Counted from the first letter of the stretch, positions 15,289-23,402 are shown. The stretch: 27,214 nucleotides of DNA from Treponema sp. UBA4232 (GCA_002396325.1 DGXM01000113.1:1-27214); one strand, 5' to 3'. Numbers and translations: made by a program. The notes: a model not told the origin generated them from the letters alone.

Positions 15289-15325
15289 ACATCAGCATAA
15301 AAAATACCGATTCATAAATACAAGG

Positions 15326-15353
15326 GTTTCTGAAGACTTCGGTTTTCAGAGAC
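15326..15353 (+). repeat. Covarying hairpin element, copy 2, with C(UUCG)G loop
   Basis: GTTTCTGAAGAC (15326-15337) pairs with GTTTTCAGAGAC (15342-15353) over 12 bp (two G-U pairs), closing a TTCG loop inside C(UUCG)G, an unusually stable tetraloop. It lies between flgG and flgJ without a T-run, so it is more likely an mRNA processing or stability element than a terminator. Confidence 0.65.
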
Positions 15354-15398
15354 TTCTACGGCATACTTGAACGGGGTGCCAATAAAAAGGGGAAGACA

Positions 15399-15965
15399 AT
15401 GGCAGTAAACGGAATTTCAGGATTGGCGATTACAGGTACTCTCTCAAACGGAACGCAGGCAATTCAGGCGGCTCAGGAAAAGGCCGATGAAAGCAGGTTC
15501 CTGTCTTTGATTGAGGAGATGACGTCCAAAAAATCCGAATCCGCCCAAGGCTCCGCAAATGACGGGGTTGAAACTGTCGCTTCCTCTCAAATTTCACACA
15601 ACAGACGTCTTACCGGCGACTACACCCAGGGTTTCTACGATTATTACACCTCGGAAGCTGACAAAAATGCGAGACCCGAGGGAATGGCCGCTTCAGTCCG
15701 TGCACAGAACGGATCAAAACCGGTGATCGACCGCACATCGGAACTCTATGCCCAGTCAAAGGAACTTGAAAACTATATGGTGAAGATGATGCTTTCCTCA
15801 ATGCGCGACACAATCCACCATACAAGTATGATAGGCGAGGAAAACGAGTTCGCACGCGGTATGTATGAAGACATGATGTACGACAATTATGCCGAAGCAC
15901 TCACCAAAAACACCCATTTCGGTCTCGCAGACCAGATTTACCTCGAATTGAGCGGTCAGCGTTAG
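15399..15965 (+). CDS. flgJ: FlgJ-type rod-binding protein without muramidase domain
   Basis: The 188-residue protein has a variable first half. The second half (about residues 110-185) matches the FlgJ N-terminal rod-binding domain: SKELENYMVKMMLSSMRDTI, then FARGMYEDMMYDNYAEALTK and FGLADQIYLEL. In enterobacteria FlgJ caps the growing rod and also carries a C-terminal peptidoglycan hydrolase domain. Here the chain stops after the rod-binding part, so a separate enzyme must open the wall, as in other bacteria with single-domain FlgJ. The start has an AGGGGAAG site. It completes a flgF-flgG-flgJ set. A perfect 8-bp hairpin follows the stop. Confidence 0.83.
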   Translation: MAVNGISGLAITGTLSNGTQAIQAAQEKADESRFLSLIEEMTSKKSESAQGSANDGVETVASSQISHNRRLTGDYTQGFYDYYTSEADKNARPEGMAASVRAQNGSKPVIDRTSELYAQSKELENYMVKMMLSSMRDTIHHTSMIGEENEFARGMYEDMMYDNYAEALTKNTHFGLADQIYLELSGQR

Positions 15966-15986
15966 CGTATTTCATTCAAAATACGC
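15965..15986 (+). other. Hairpin at the end of flgJ
   Basis: GCGTATTT (15965-15972) pairs exactly with AAATACGC (15979-15986), loop of 6 nt; the first G is the last base of the flgJ stop. Only a broken T stretch (GTTTCC) follows, so it is at best a weak or Rho-assisted terminator. Confidence 0.45.
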
Positions 15987-16082
15987 CGTTTCCGTTCAAG
16001 ATTACAGGGAGCCTTCGGGAATTCCGTCTTTTCACTGTGCGTTTTGGCTGCAAATCACCGCTTTTCTCTTTTTTTTATTTGA

Positions 16083-16111
16083 TTGCTTTTTATTTGAACC
16101 TGTGATATAAT
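16083..16111 (+). promoter_or_regulatory. murC promoter, predicted leaderless
   Basis: TTGCTT (16083-16088), 17 bp, TATAAT (16106-16111), then 8 nt to ATG 16120. The sequence before the ATG (GATTAATC) has no Shine-Dalgarno. The predicted mRNA would have a leader of zero to about two nucleotides. Confidence 0.72.
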
Positions 16112-16119
16112 GATTAATC

Positions 16120-17637
16120 ATGGAAGAATTAAGGGAGCATCTTCCTCTGGATGTGAGGGGATTACATATACATTTTGTGGGCATCAAAGGAACCGGGATG
16201 GCGGCTCTTGTGGAGATTCTGCTTGCCCGTGGTGCTGTCATCACCGGAAGTGATGTGTCCGAACGCTTTTACACTGATGAAATCCTCGAAAAAAACGGCA
16301 TCAAAGCCCTTCCTTTTTCCGCAGAGAATATCACTCCCGCCGTTAAATTCGTTGTTTATTCAAGTGCATACAATCTTGAGAAAAATCCTGACTTGAAAGA
16401 AGCTTCTGCTCGTGGAATCCCGATGATTTTGTACAGCCAGGCTTTGGGAGATTTGTCGGCTCCGGTTTACAGTGCGGGCGTGTGCGGCGTCCATGGAAAA
16501 ACCACTACCACTGGAATGGTCGGCACACTTTTGAAAAACGTGGATCTTCCGTCACAGGTGCTTGCGGGAAGCATTATTTCATCTTTCGGCGGTTCCTGCA
16601 CAATGACTTCTTCTTCCTGCGCGGAAAACGGCCCTTCTTATTTTGTGGCGGAAACCTGCGAGTACCAGCGTCATTTTATGGCCTTTCATCCGAAAAAAAT
16701 CATTCTTACCTCCGTGGAAAGCGACCATCAGGACTATTATCCTACCTACGAGGATATCAGGGATGCTTTTGTGGATTATATCTGCCTTTTGCCGGAAAAC
16801 GGACAGCTCATTTACTGTTCCGATGATGCAGGGGCTTCTGAAGCCGCAGAAATAGCACTTTCAAAAAGGCCCGACATAAATCTTGTGCCTTACGGAGTGA
16901 CTGCCGAAGGTGATTATGGAATCTCATTCAAAGGCGTGAAGGGTGGAAGGCAGAGCTTTTCCCTCGCTTCGGGGCTTGAGTTTGAGCTTTCTGTTCCCGG
17001 TGAGCACAATGTTAGAAATGCGGCGGCGGCAATAGCTCTTGTCTTCGAGATGATAAAGACCGATGGAAAAAATCCTCTTGATTATGCGGATAAAATCCGT
17101 GAGGCTCTTCTTTCATTTGCGGGCGGAAAAAGGCGAAGCGAAATCGTGGGACGTGCAAAAAATCCCTATGGACAGGAAGTGATTGTGATTGATGATTACG
17201 GTCATCATCCGACAGCAGTTGCCACGACTCTCAAAGGCTACAGGGAATTCTACAAAAACCACTGTATAATTGTAGATTTTATGAGTCACACATACACAAG
17301 AACTGCCGCTCTGCTTGAGGAATTTGCATCCTGCTTTGACAGTGCGGACTCAGTCATAATCAACAAAATCTACGGAAGCGCGCGCGAAGATGCCTCTGCG
17401 GCAGGTGTGACCGGTGAGATCCTTGCCGAACATGCCATGCGTCATCATCAGAGTGTTGTTTATGCAGGTGAATTCACAGAGGCCAGGGATAAGGCTTTGG
17501 AAATGTTGAGAAAAAAAAGCGGTTCCCACTATTCAGAAGGGTATCTTTTTGTTACAATGGGTGCAGGAGACAACTGGAAGGTGGGAAAGATGGTGCTTGA
17601 AGAACTTCAGAAAGAATCCGGGGAGAAGGCGAAATGA
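16120..17637 (+). CDS. murC: UDP-N-acetylmuramate--L-alanine ligase MurC
   Basis: This 505-residue Mur ligase adds L-Ala to UDP-MurNAc using ATP, in the cytoplasm, starting the peptide stem of peptidoglycan. The N-terminal UDP-binding loop is HFVGIKGTGMAALVEILL (about 18-35), the ATP loop is GVHGKTTTTGM (123-133), the central FAGGKRRSEIVG precedes the C-terminal domain, and DDYGHHPTAVATTL is the MurC-type signature. Mpl, the recycling paralogue, is the main alternative; the lack of a second Mur ligase here does not decide it, but the motifs fit MurC better. It is followed by yicC with an ATGA overlap. Its promoter predicts a leaderless message. Confidence 0.9.
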   Translation: MEELREHLPLDVRGLHIHFVGIKGTGMAALVEILLARGAVITGSDVSERFYTDEILEKNGIKALPFSAENITPAVKFVVYSSAYNLEKNPDLKEASARGIPMILYSQALGDLSAPVYSAGVCGVHGKTTTTGMVGTLLKNVDLPSQVLAGSIISSFGGSCTMTSSSCAENGPSYFVAETCEYQRHFMAFHPKKIILTSVESDHQDYYPTYEDIRDAFVDYICLLPENGQLIYCSDDAGASEAAEIALSKRPDINLVPYGVTAEGDYGISFKGVKGGRQSFSLASGLEFELSVPGEHNVRNAAAAIALVFEMIKTDGKNPLDYADKIREALLSFAGGKRRSEIVGRAKNPYGQEVIVIDDYGHHPTAVATTLKGYREFYKNHCIIVDFMSHTYTRTAALLEEFASCFDSADSVIINKIYGSAREDASAAGVTGEILAEHAMRHHQSVVYAGEFTEARDKALEMLRKKSGSHYSEGYLFVTMGAGDNWKVGKMVLEELQKESGEKAK

Positions 17638-18503
17638 ACAGCATGACCGGCTACGGATACAAGGAAGTCATTTCAGGCAGCACTCAGATAAGCGTTGAAA
17701 TCCGTTCGGTGAACAGCCGTTTTCTGGATTTGAGCATATATCTTCCGCCTTTTTTGAATCAGCTTGAGAGCCGTATCAGAAAAATTGCGGGGGAAAAAAT
17801 CGTCCGCGGCAAAGTCGATTTGACAATACGCGTGCGGGATAATTCCCTGAACACAGTCATTACCGCAGACCCGAAAGCCGCTCTGCTTTACAGGGATGCG
17901 ATTGCGGCCATAGCAGAGGCTGTTGGTAAAAATGCTGACGACATTCCTTTGAGTCTGATTATTCAGCAGGAAGGAGTGTTGAATATAAACCACGAATACG
18001 ATGCTGAGGAATACTGGAAAAAGATTTCTCCGGTGTTTGACGAAGTGTTCGGTCAGTTCGTGGAAGACCGCAGGAGGGAGGGAGAAAATCTAAAGAAAGA
18101 TTTGCTTTTGAAATTGGATGTCCTTGATCGTTGCGCGGCCTTTTTCAAAGACTGGCAGCCGAAGATGGAAGAGAAATTCAAGGAAACCATAACAAAGAAA
18201 TTCAACGACCTGCTTGGAGACCGGGTTGATGAAAACAAAATCCTTGAAGAAACCGCATCTTTGTTGGTCAAGTACACAATCAACGAGGAAATCATCCGCC
18301 TTCAAAGCCATCTTGCCGCATTGCGCAAGGAAATTACGGATGATCCTGTGCCGGGTAAACGCATTGATTTTATCTGCCAGGAAGCAAACCGTGAGATAAA
18401 TACCATCGGCAGCAAAAATCAGTTCACTGAGGTTGGGGCCATGGTTGTAAATGCAAAAGATGCCCTGGAGAATATCCGAGAGCAATCAAAGAACGTAGAA
18501 TAA
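17634..18503 (+). CDS. yicC: YicC/YloC-family endoribonuclease
   Basis: This 289-residue protein matches YicC throughout. The N-terminal domain has MNSMTGYGYKE and the family hallmark SVEIRSVNSRFLDLS. The C-terminal DUF1732 part has GKRIDFICQEANREINTIGS followed by KNQFTEVGAMVVNAKDALE. Members are oligomeric endoribonucleases; E. coli YicC influences small-RNA turnover. The length is typical (about 290). The start overlaps the murC stop by 4 bp, so expression is tied to cell-wall synthesis. No separate promoter was seen. Confidence 0.93.
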   Translation: MNSMTGYGYKEVISGSTQISVEIRSVNSRFLDLSIYLPPFLNQLESRIRKIAGEKIVRGKVDLTIRVRDNSLNTVITADPKAALLYRDAIAAIAEAVGKNADDIPLSLIIQQEGVLNINHEYDAEEYWKKISPVFDEVFGQFVEDRRREGENLKKDLLLKLDVLDRCAAFFKDWQPKMEEKFKETITKKFNDLLGDRVDENKILEETASLLVKYTINEEIIRLQSHLAALRKEITDDPVPGKRIDFICQEANREINTIGSKNQFTEVGAMVVNAKDALENIREQSKNVE

Positions 18504-18515
18504 AGGAGTTGCAAC

Positions 18516-19625
18516 ATGTTCTGTTCTAAGAAAGTAAAAGTGATCGCAAGCATCGCTTTCGTACTGTCACAGACTTTGTCTGTGTTCGCCGCTGACCCGT
18601 TCGCCGATAACAACGTTACAGAAGACGACATCAAGGCCTATTTCTTTACCGAAGAGACCGCTGCTGTTGAGCTTACACCTGTTACCGGAGCACTGAGCGA
18701 GGTTAAGACACCTGAGGATGGCGAGGATATTCCGTACAGTGAATACCGTGCCTTCTCAAATTCCGATGTCTCACTGACATATTATCCTGCTGCTTTTTCC
18801 GCAGAGGACAGCACAGAGGGTAGACTCGGACTCGGAAATCAGCTTTTTGCCTTCACAAACAACAAGGCTGATGATTTCGCTTACGACAGTTCATGGTGGA
18901 CATTCAAGTCCGGCGACAAGTCATACCTCGGAACACTTGCAAAGACTGCCGATGAGGATCCGCTTGTTTATGCATACGTGATTTTCGACGTGACCGATTC
19001 TGAGAATGTGAAGCTTTACTACAAGAAGACTCTTTCACAGTCTGGAGAGCCTGTTATCGGCAACAGGGACGGAGAAACTGTATTCGTTGTGACACAGGCC
19101 GGAACAATTTCCGACTATGTTGCAGAGCCTTACCACTTCACTGATACCGGCATTGAAAAGGCCGGAGAGGATGTTTTTGCATTCAACTTCAACGAGAAGT
19201 CAATCCGTAAGTCTGCAATGAGAAGCTATCCTGACTCTTTCAACAAGAACGACTATATGAAGGTTGTCGGAACACTCAAGGACGGAGAGAACAACTCTTA
19301 TCTGTTTGTTTACAACCGCCATCCCAACAGAGGAATCACAAAGGTTGAGAACCGCCTGCTCGTCTACCAGGGACAGAAGCTCATCGGCTACTATCCCACA
19401 ATCAACAAAGAGCCTGTTCTTTATGATCCCGCTTTGGAAGCAGAGGCAGAAGCAGAGAATGCAGAGGCCGCAGAGGCTGCTGAGACAACAGAGACTGAGA
19501 ACTCTGTTCCCGTGCTGAAGTTCAAGAAGGTTTCAGACGAGGATGGAAACACAATCGATGTGTCGAAAGGTCTCCCCGAAGTGATTTATGTTTTGGGCGA
19601 CAGCCACGTGCTCAAGGAGTTCTAA
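18516..19625 (+). CDS. Exported protein of unknown function
   Basis: I do not recognise this 369-residue protein. Residues 1-25 form a signal peptide (KK, then IASIAFVLSQTLSVFA, with an Ala-x-Ala-type cut near ADP), so it should reach the periplasm or outer surface; Cys3 is too early for a lipobox. The mature part is acidic and beta-rich, with few Cys, and near the C-terminus carries a run of Ala/Glu (about residues 307-328) before a final folded tail. The gene has a strong GGAG, starts 12 bp after yicC and ends in a very strong terminator. Codon choice (AAG, GAG, TTC, CTC) resembles the flagellar structural genes more than murC, which suggests high expression. Confidence 0.72.
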   Translation: MFCSKKVKVIASIAFVLSQTLSVFAADPFADNNVTEDDIKAYFFTEETAAVELTPVTGALSEVKTPEDGEDIPYSEYRAFSNSDVSLTYYPAAFSAEDSTEGRLGLGNQLFAFTNNKADDFAYDSSWWTFKSGDKSYLGTLAKTADEDPLVYAYVIFDVTDSENVKLYYKKTLSQSGEPVIGNRDGETVFVVTQAGTISDYVAEPYHFTDTGIEKAGEDVFAFNFNEKSIRKSAMRSYPDSFNKNDYMKVVGTLKDGENNSYLFVYNRHPNRGITKVENRLLVYQGQKLIGYYPTINKEPVLYDPALEAEAEAENAEAAEAAETTETENSVPVLKFKKVSDEDGNTIDVSKGLPEVIYVLGDSHVLKEF

Positions 19626-19633
19626 TAACTTCT

Positions 19634-19651
19634 GCTTAACGATTTAAGCAA
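19634..19651 (+). other. Short hairpin before the terminator
   Basis: TGCTTAA (19634-19640) pairs exactly with TTAAGCA (19645-19651), loop CGAT. It sits between the stop codon at 19625 and the main terminator hairpin and may protect the 3' end of the message. Confidence 0.5.
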
Positions 19652-19656
19652 ACGGA

Positions 19657-19697
19657 ATTGCCAAGGAAATGAATCTGTTTCTTTGGCAATTTTTTTA
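19657..19697 (+). terminator. Strong intrinsic terminator
   Basis: AATTGCCAAGGAAA (19657-19670) pairs with TTTCTTTGGCAATT (19679-19692), 14 bp with one G-U, loop of 8 nt, then T to 19697. It ends the murC-yicC-exported-protein unit, so the following kinase-like gene probably needs its own promoter or read-through. Confidence 0.92.
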
Positions 19698-19724
19698 TCC
19701 GATTTTGGGATTTTAGGAGAGTTT

Positions 19725-20291
19725 ATGGCTGAAGAATACATTATTCCGGATGGAAAGGAAATCCGCATTGCTATCAGCGGAAAATCGGGTTGCGGAAACA
19801 CTACCGTAAGTACAATGCTTTCCAATGTTTTGGGAATCAAACTCATAAATTTCACATTCAGACAGCTTGCGGTGGAAAAGGGACTGTCTCTTGCCGAACT
19901 TATTGAAAAAGCCAAGACAGATGACAGCTATGACATTGCCGTGGACACAAGGCAGGTTGAAATGGCCCGCAGCGAAAGTTGTGTTCTTGGAAGCCGTCTT
20001 GCCATATGGATGCTGAAAGAGGCCGATTTGAAGGTGTATCTTGCAGCGGATGACGATGTGCGTGCACGCCGTATTTTAAACAGGGAAAGCGGAGATTTGG
20101 AGGAGATAAAAGCATTTACATCTATGCGTGACTCCGAGGACTCCAAAAGATACAAAAAGCTGTACAACATAGACAACAATGACTGGTCTTTTGTGGATCT
20201 TTCAATAAACACTGCCCTGTACACCCCTGATCAGATAGTCGAGCAGATACTGGCAAAAGCTGTAGAAAAAGGCATTTTGTTGAAGAAATAG
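19725..20291 (+). CDS. Cytidylate kinase-like P-loop protein
   Basis: From ATG 19725 (AGGAG site 5-8 bp upstream) the protein has 188 residues. An N-terminal P-loop, IAISGKSGCGNTTVS (about 14-28), is followed by a helix-strand pattern and CVLGSRLAIWML, VYLAADDDVRARRI and a lid-like segment with Arg residues, as in the cytidylate kinase-like family found in archaea and spirochaetes. Such proteins transfer phosphate to CMP or dCMP. The usual GKGxGK loop is GKSGCGN here, so the P-loop Lys is replaced by Asn. This is seen in some family members but leaves true CMP kinase activity uncertain. An upstream in-frame ATG (19683) lies inside the terminator stem and is rejected. Confidence 0.75.
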   Translation: MAEEYIIPDGKEIRIAISGKSGCGNTTVSTMLSNVLGIKLINFTFRQLAVEKGLSLAELIEKAKTDDSYDIAVDTRQVEMARSESCVLGSRLAIWMLKEADLKVYLAADDDVRARRILNRESGDLEEIKAFTSMRDSEDSKRYKKLYNIDNNDWSFVDLSINTALYTPDQIVEQILAKAVEKGILLKK

Positions 20292-20357
20292 AAGAAATAA
20301 TTGAGACTGTTGTAAAAGTCTGAGGATTTCTGCGGCTGCCTTAAAATGTGAACGGCA

Positions 20358-20394
20358 TAAAAAATCCGGGCCTTTGGAATTTCAAAAACCCGGA
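20358..20394 (-). terminator. Intrinsic terminator of leuC-leuD
   Basis: On the minus strand, TCCGGG (20394-20389) pairs with CCCGGA (20370-20365). An inner stem of T/A, G/C and two G-U pairs continues to a 6-nt loop, and TTTTTT follows (A-run on plus about 20359-20364). It begins 10 nt after the leuD stop. Confidence 0.85.
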
Positions 20395-20403
20395 GAGTTA
20401 AAA

Positions 20404-20937
20404 TCAGTATTTGTTGTTGGCGTATCCGATCCAACCCTCGTTTTCAATAAGGGCCTTTTCGAATCCTTCCAACTTGAAGGGATAGCTCTTTGAAAGGCTT
20501 CCTGCAATCAGTTTAACCTTCCATGTTCCATCCTCTTTCTGTTCAATCTTGCACTGAGTGTCTTTTGATGCAAATGTCCTGAACATATCGTCGATGTCTT
20601 TTTTACTCATGTCAAGTGCAAGAAGACCACAGTTGTACATATTTTGGCGGAAGATGCGTGCGAAATTCACTGCGATTACACAGTAGATTCCGTTTACTTC
20701 AAGTGCCCATGGGGCATGCTCACGACTGGAACCGCAACCGAAATTTTCCCTCGTGATGATTACTTTTTTTCCAGCCACATCAGTCTTGGGATTGAAGCCG
20801 TCAAGCTTAAGATCCTCGAGAAGATAGGGCTGCAGTGCCTGTTTTACATTTTCGGTCAGGTACTTTGCAGGAATAATCTCGTCAGTGTTGATATCTGAAC
20901 GATCCAGAAAAAGAACATCTCCACCAAACTGTTTCAT
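20404..20937 (-). CDS. leuD: 3-isopropylmalate dehydratase small subunit LeuD
   Basis: This 177-residue protein is the swivel domain of the aconitase family. Near the N-terminus it has DINTDEIIPAKYLT, and in the middle RENFGCGSSREHAPWAL, the substrate-binding signature. With LeuC it interconverts 2- and 3-isopropylmalate in leucine synthesis. The length fits the short archaeal-type subunit that pairs with a roughly 420-residue LeuC. AGAGGA lies about 7-8 bp before the start. It follows leuC by 66 bp and ends in a strong terminator. A homoaconitase or dimethylmalate role cannot be excluded from sequence alone. Confidence 0.88.
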   Translation of the reverse strand: MKQFGGDVLFLDRSDINTDEIIPAKYLTENVKQALQPYLLEDLKLDGFNPKTDVAGKKVIITRENFGCGSSREHAPWALEVNGIYCVIAVNFARIFRQNMYNCGLLALDMSKKDIDDMFRTFASKDTQCKIEQKEDGTWKVKLIAGSLSKSYPFKLEGFEKALIENEGWIGYANNKY

Positions 20938-21003
20938 TGTGTTGTCCTCTTAATTTTTTAGTTTGGAAAGCAATACAGCTCCCCTTATAGTATAAGCTGA
21001 AAA

Positions 21004-22290
21004 TCAGCCTTTGTACAGTTCCGAATTGCAAATTGTGCCGGAAATTGCTGTGGCGGCAGCACTTGCAGGACTCATAAGATGAACCATTCCGCCTTTTCCC
21101 ATGCGTCCGTTGAAATTGCGGTTTGTGGTCGAGGCGCAGACTTCACCTTCGGCAAGAACTCCGTTGCTCATTCCGAGACATGCTCCGCAAGTGGGGTTGG
21201 TCACACAGAATCCTGCATCCATGAAAATGCTGATAAGGCCTTCCTCAATCGCCTGTTTGTAAACTTTCGGAGTTGCGGGGGAAACGATTCCTCTGACTCC
21301 CTGCGCAAGATGATGGCCTTTGAGCACCTGGGCTGCGATTCTCAAATCACTGATGCGTCCGTTTGTGCAGCTTCCGATGTAAACCTGATCAACTTTTGTT
21401 CCTTTCATCTCTGAAATCTTCCTGATCTGGTCAGGCTTGTAGTTGATTGTGCAGACGGGTTCCAAATCTGAAAGGTCGTATTCGTAAACTTTTTCGTATT
21501 CGGCGTCATCATCATCAATCCACTTGCTGTATTCCTTGAGTGCGTCTTCCTTGGTTTTGAACTCGTCTTTGATGAAAGGCCAGAGATATTCAACAGTCTG
21601 CATATCGGGGAAGCAGATTCCGCTTGTACCGCCGGCTTCGATTGCCATGTTGCAGAGTGTCATTCTTTCTTCCATATCAAAACGGTCAACCACAGGACCG
21701 GTGAATTCCATGACGCAGTTCGTGGCCCCGTTCACTCCGATCTGACCGATTATGTAAAGAATCACGTCTTTTGCATAGACTCCGGGTTTGAGATTTCCTT
21801 TGAGAACGAATTTCATGGCTCTGGGCTCGCGGAATGAGCACACTCCCTTCAGGATTCCTACCTCAAGATCAGTGGTTCCGACTCCGGCGGCGAATGCTCC
21901 GAATGCTCCGTGGGTGCAGGTGTGGCTGTCTCCCATAATCACTGTGAATCCGGGGCGTACAAATCCTTTTTCCGGGAAGATTGCATGGCAGACTCCGTTG
22001 GCTCCGATGTCGAAAAAGTCTTTGATGTTATTGCGTCCGGCCCAGTCGCGGAGGATTTTTTCCTGCATTGCGCACTTTGAGTCTTTTGCAGGGGACACAT
22101 GGTCAATTACAGCCTTGATTTTTGTGCTGTCGAAAACTCTGTCCATCTTGCGGTCCACCAAATCGTTGATGGCGATGGGGGTGGTGATTTCATGGCAGAA
22201 TACGCGGTCCAGACGCAAAATATTTGTTCCTTCAAAAGGTTTGTCCACCAGATGTGCATCAAAGATTTTCTGAGCGATTGTTTTTCCCAT
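21004..22290 (-). CDS. leuC: 3-isopropylmalate dehydratase large subunit LeuC
   Basis: This 428-residue aconitase-family protein carries the [4Fe-4S] ligands: Cys308 in GSCTNGR and Cys368/Cys371 in TCGACLG. Active-site and substrate motifs include GDSHTCTHGAFGAFAAGVGT (120-139) and NRNFNGRMG near the C-terminus. The length of about 430 marks the archaeal-type class, not the 466-residue proteobacterial LeuC. It works with LeuD, encoded 66 bp downstream. The start has GAGG 8 bp upstream. leuA and leuB are not in this window, so the pathway would be completed elsewhere. The promoter and a leader of about 70 nt are listed separately. Confidence 0.9.
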   Translation of the reverse strand: MGKTIAQKIFDAHLVDKPFEGTNILRLDRVFCHEITTPIAINDLVDRKMDRVFDSTKIKAVIDHVSPAKDSKCAMQEKILRDWAGRNNIKDFFDIGANGVCHAIFPEKGFVRPGFTVIMGDSHTCTHGAFGAFAAGVGTTDLEVGILKGVCSFREPRAMKFVLKGNLKPGVYAKDVILYIIGQIGVNGATNCVMEFTGPVVDRFDMEERMTLCNMAIEAGGTSGICFPDMQTVEYLWPFIKDEFKTKEDALKEYSKWIDDDDAEYEKVYEYDLSDLEPVCTINYKPDQIRKISEMKGTKVDQVYIGSCTNGRISDLRIAAQVLKGHHLAQGVRGIVSPATPKVYKQAIEEGLISIFMDAGFCVTNPTCGACLGMSNGVLAEGEVCASTTNRNFNGRMGKGGMVHLMSPASAAATAISGTICNSELYKG

Positions 22291-22365
22291 TTCTTGTACC
22301 TCATAAAAATTTGTATGAAAGAGCAGGGCTGAAACTAGCCGGACTTCAAGCCTTACTCTCCCTAA

Positions 22366-22394
22366 AGTATATTCAGTATTTATTAATATTGCAA
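22366..22394 (-). promoter_or_regulatory. leuC-leuD promoter
   Basis: Minus strand: TTGCAA (22394-22389), 17 bp, TATACT (22371-22366). The leader to ATG 22290 is about 70 nt and can form an imperfect GGCT-GAA/TTCAGCC hairpin. It contains no Leu-rich leader peptide or T-box sequence that I can see. Confidence 0.72.
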
Positions 22395-22407
22395 GTCCCG
22401 GCCTGAA

Positions 22408-23349
22408 TCAACTGACAACATTTTGCGTTTTTCCTTCTATAAAACTGCGGAGATTTTGAATCACCACGTTCATGAGTCTGCTTCGTGTTTCTGTTGCGGC
22501 CCAGGCTATGTGCGGTGTGATTATGCAGTTCGGAGCTCCCAAAAGGGGATTGTCGTCCGTCATCGGTTCTTTGCTGACCACATCGGCGGCGTAAAAGGAA
22601 ATTGTTCCGTCGTCAAGGGCCTTTCTCACGTCTTTTTCCACAACAAGCGGACCTCGCGCTGTGTTTATAAGACAGGCTGTTTTCTTCATTTTTGCCAGAG
22701 ATGCACTGTTGATTATTCCCTCGGTCTTGGGGGTGAGCGGTGCATGAAGAGTGATGAAGTCGCTTTCTGAAAGCAGAGTGTCAAAATCAATATTGTTGAT
22801 TCCCGGACGGGGAGTACGTGTTGTGACAATGCATTTCATACCATAGGCTTCGGCGATTTTTGCAACTCTTGAACCGATGTTTCCATAACCGAAGATTCCC
22901 AGAGTTTTTCCGTCAAGTTCGGTAAGGGGCTTTTTCCAGTAGCAGAAATCTTTGGAACGGCACCAGTCACCGGCCATCACAGAGTCAGAGTGAAGCATTG
23001 TATGGCAGGCAAATTCGCTTATAAAAGCAAAGACCAGCTGCGCCACAGCCGATGTAGAGTAGGCAGGCACATTTGTCACGGTAATGCCTCTTTCACGGCA
23101 GGCTTCAATATCTATTACGTTATAACCTGTCGCCTGAACTCCAATATATTTAAGATTTGGACATTTTAAGAGTATTTCACGTGTTATGATTGTTTTGTTT
23201 ACAAGGATTGCATCACTGTCCGCAATGTATTCGGCTACAAGATTTTGTGGGGTCCGGGGATAGATTTTTACACTCCCGAATGCCTCCAACGGGGAATAGG
23301 AAAGGTCTCCAGGATTTACTGCATAACCTTCAAGAATTGTTATTTTCAT
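22408..23349 (-). CDS. D-2-hydroxyacid dehydrogenase (NAD-dependent)
   Basis: From ATG 23349 the protein has 313 residues. It shows the D-isomer 2-hydroxyacid dehydrogenase fold: NAD loop LGIFGYGNIGSRVAKIAE, then LHAPLTPKTEGIIN, catalytic Arg in INTARGPLV, Glu in AADVVSKEP and His in ITPHIAWAA. It resembles the hydroxypyruvate/glycerate dehydrogenase branch; the actual substrate cannot be read. An in-frame GTG at 23358 is an alternative start; neither has a strong Shine-Dalgarno. It lies upstream of leuC on the same strand, but leuC has its own promoter in the 117-bp gap, so a shared pathway is not implied. Confidence 0.88.
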   Translation of the reverse strand: MKITILEGYAVNPGDLSYSPLEAFGSVKIYPRTPQNLVAEYIADSDAILVNKTIITREILLKCPNLKYIGVQATGYNVIDIEACRERGITVTNVPAYSTSAVAQLVFAFISEFACHTMLHSDSVMAGDWCRSKDFCYWKKPLTELDGKTLGIFGYGNIGSRVAKIAEAYGMKCIVTTRTPRPGINNIDFDTLLSESDFITLHAPLTPKTEGIINSASLAKMKKTACLINTARGPLVVEKDVRKALDDGTISFYAADVVSKEPMTDDNPLLGAPNCIITPHIAWAATETRSRLMNVVIQNLRSFIEGKTQNVVS

Positions 23350-23373
23350 AATTCTCACAATTTAAGATTGTTT

Positions 23374-23396
23374 ATATACCGGAAGAACCGGTATAT
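23374..23396. promoter_or_regulatory. Perfect palindrome upstream of the dehydrogenase
   Basis: Arms ATATACCGG (23374-23382) and CCGGTATAT (23388-23396) are exact complements around AAGAA. It lies between the small HMA-like gene and the dehydrogenase start, where a promoter would be expected. No T-run follows on either strand, so a regulator binding site is as likely as a transcript hairpin. Confidence 0.45.
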
Positions 23397-23402
23397 TTCG
23401 TT

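Noticed and set aside
21788..22273. 161-codon plus-strand frame opposite leuC
   Set aside because: Shadow of leuC; no ribosome site and no coherent protein features.
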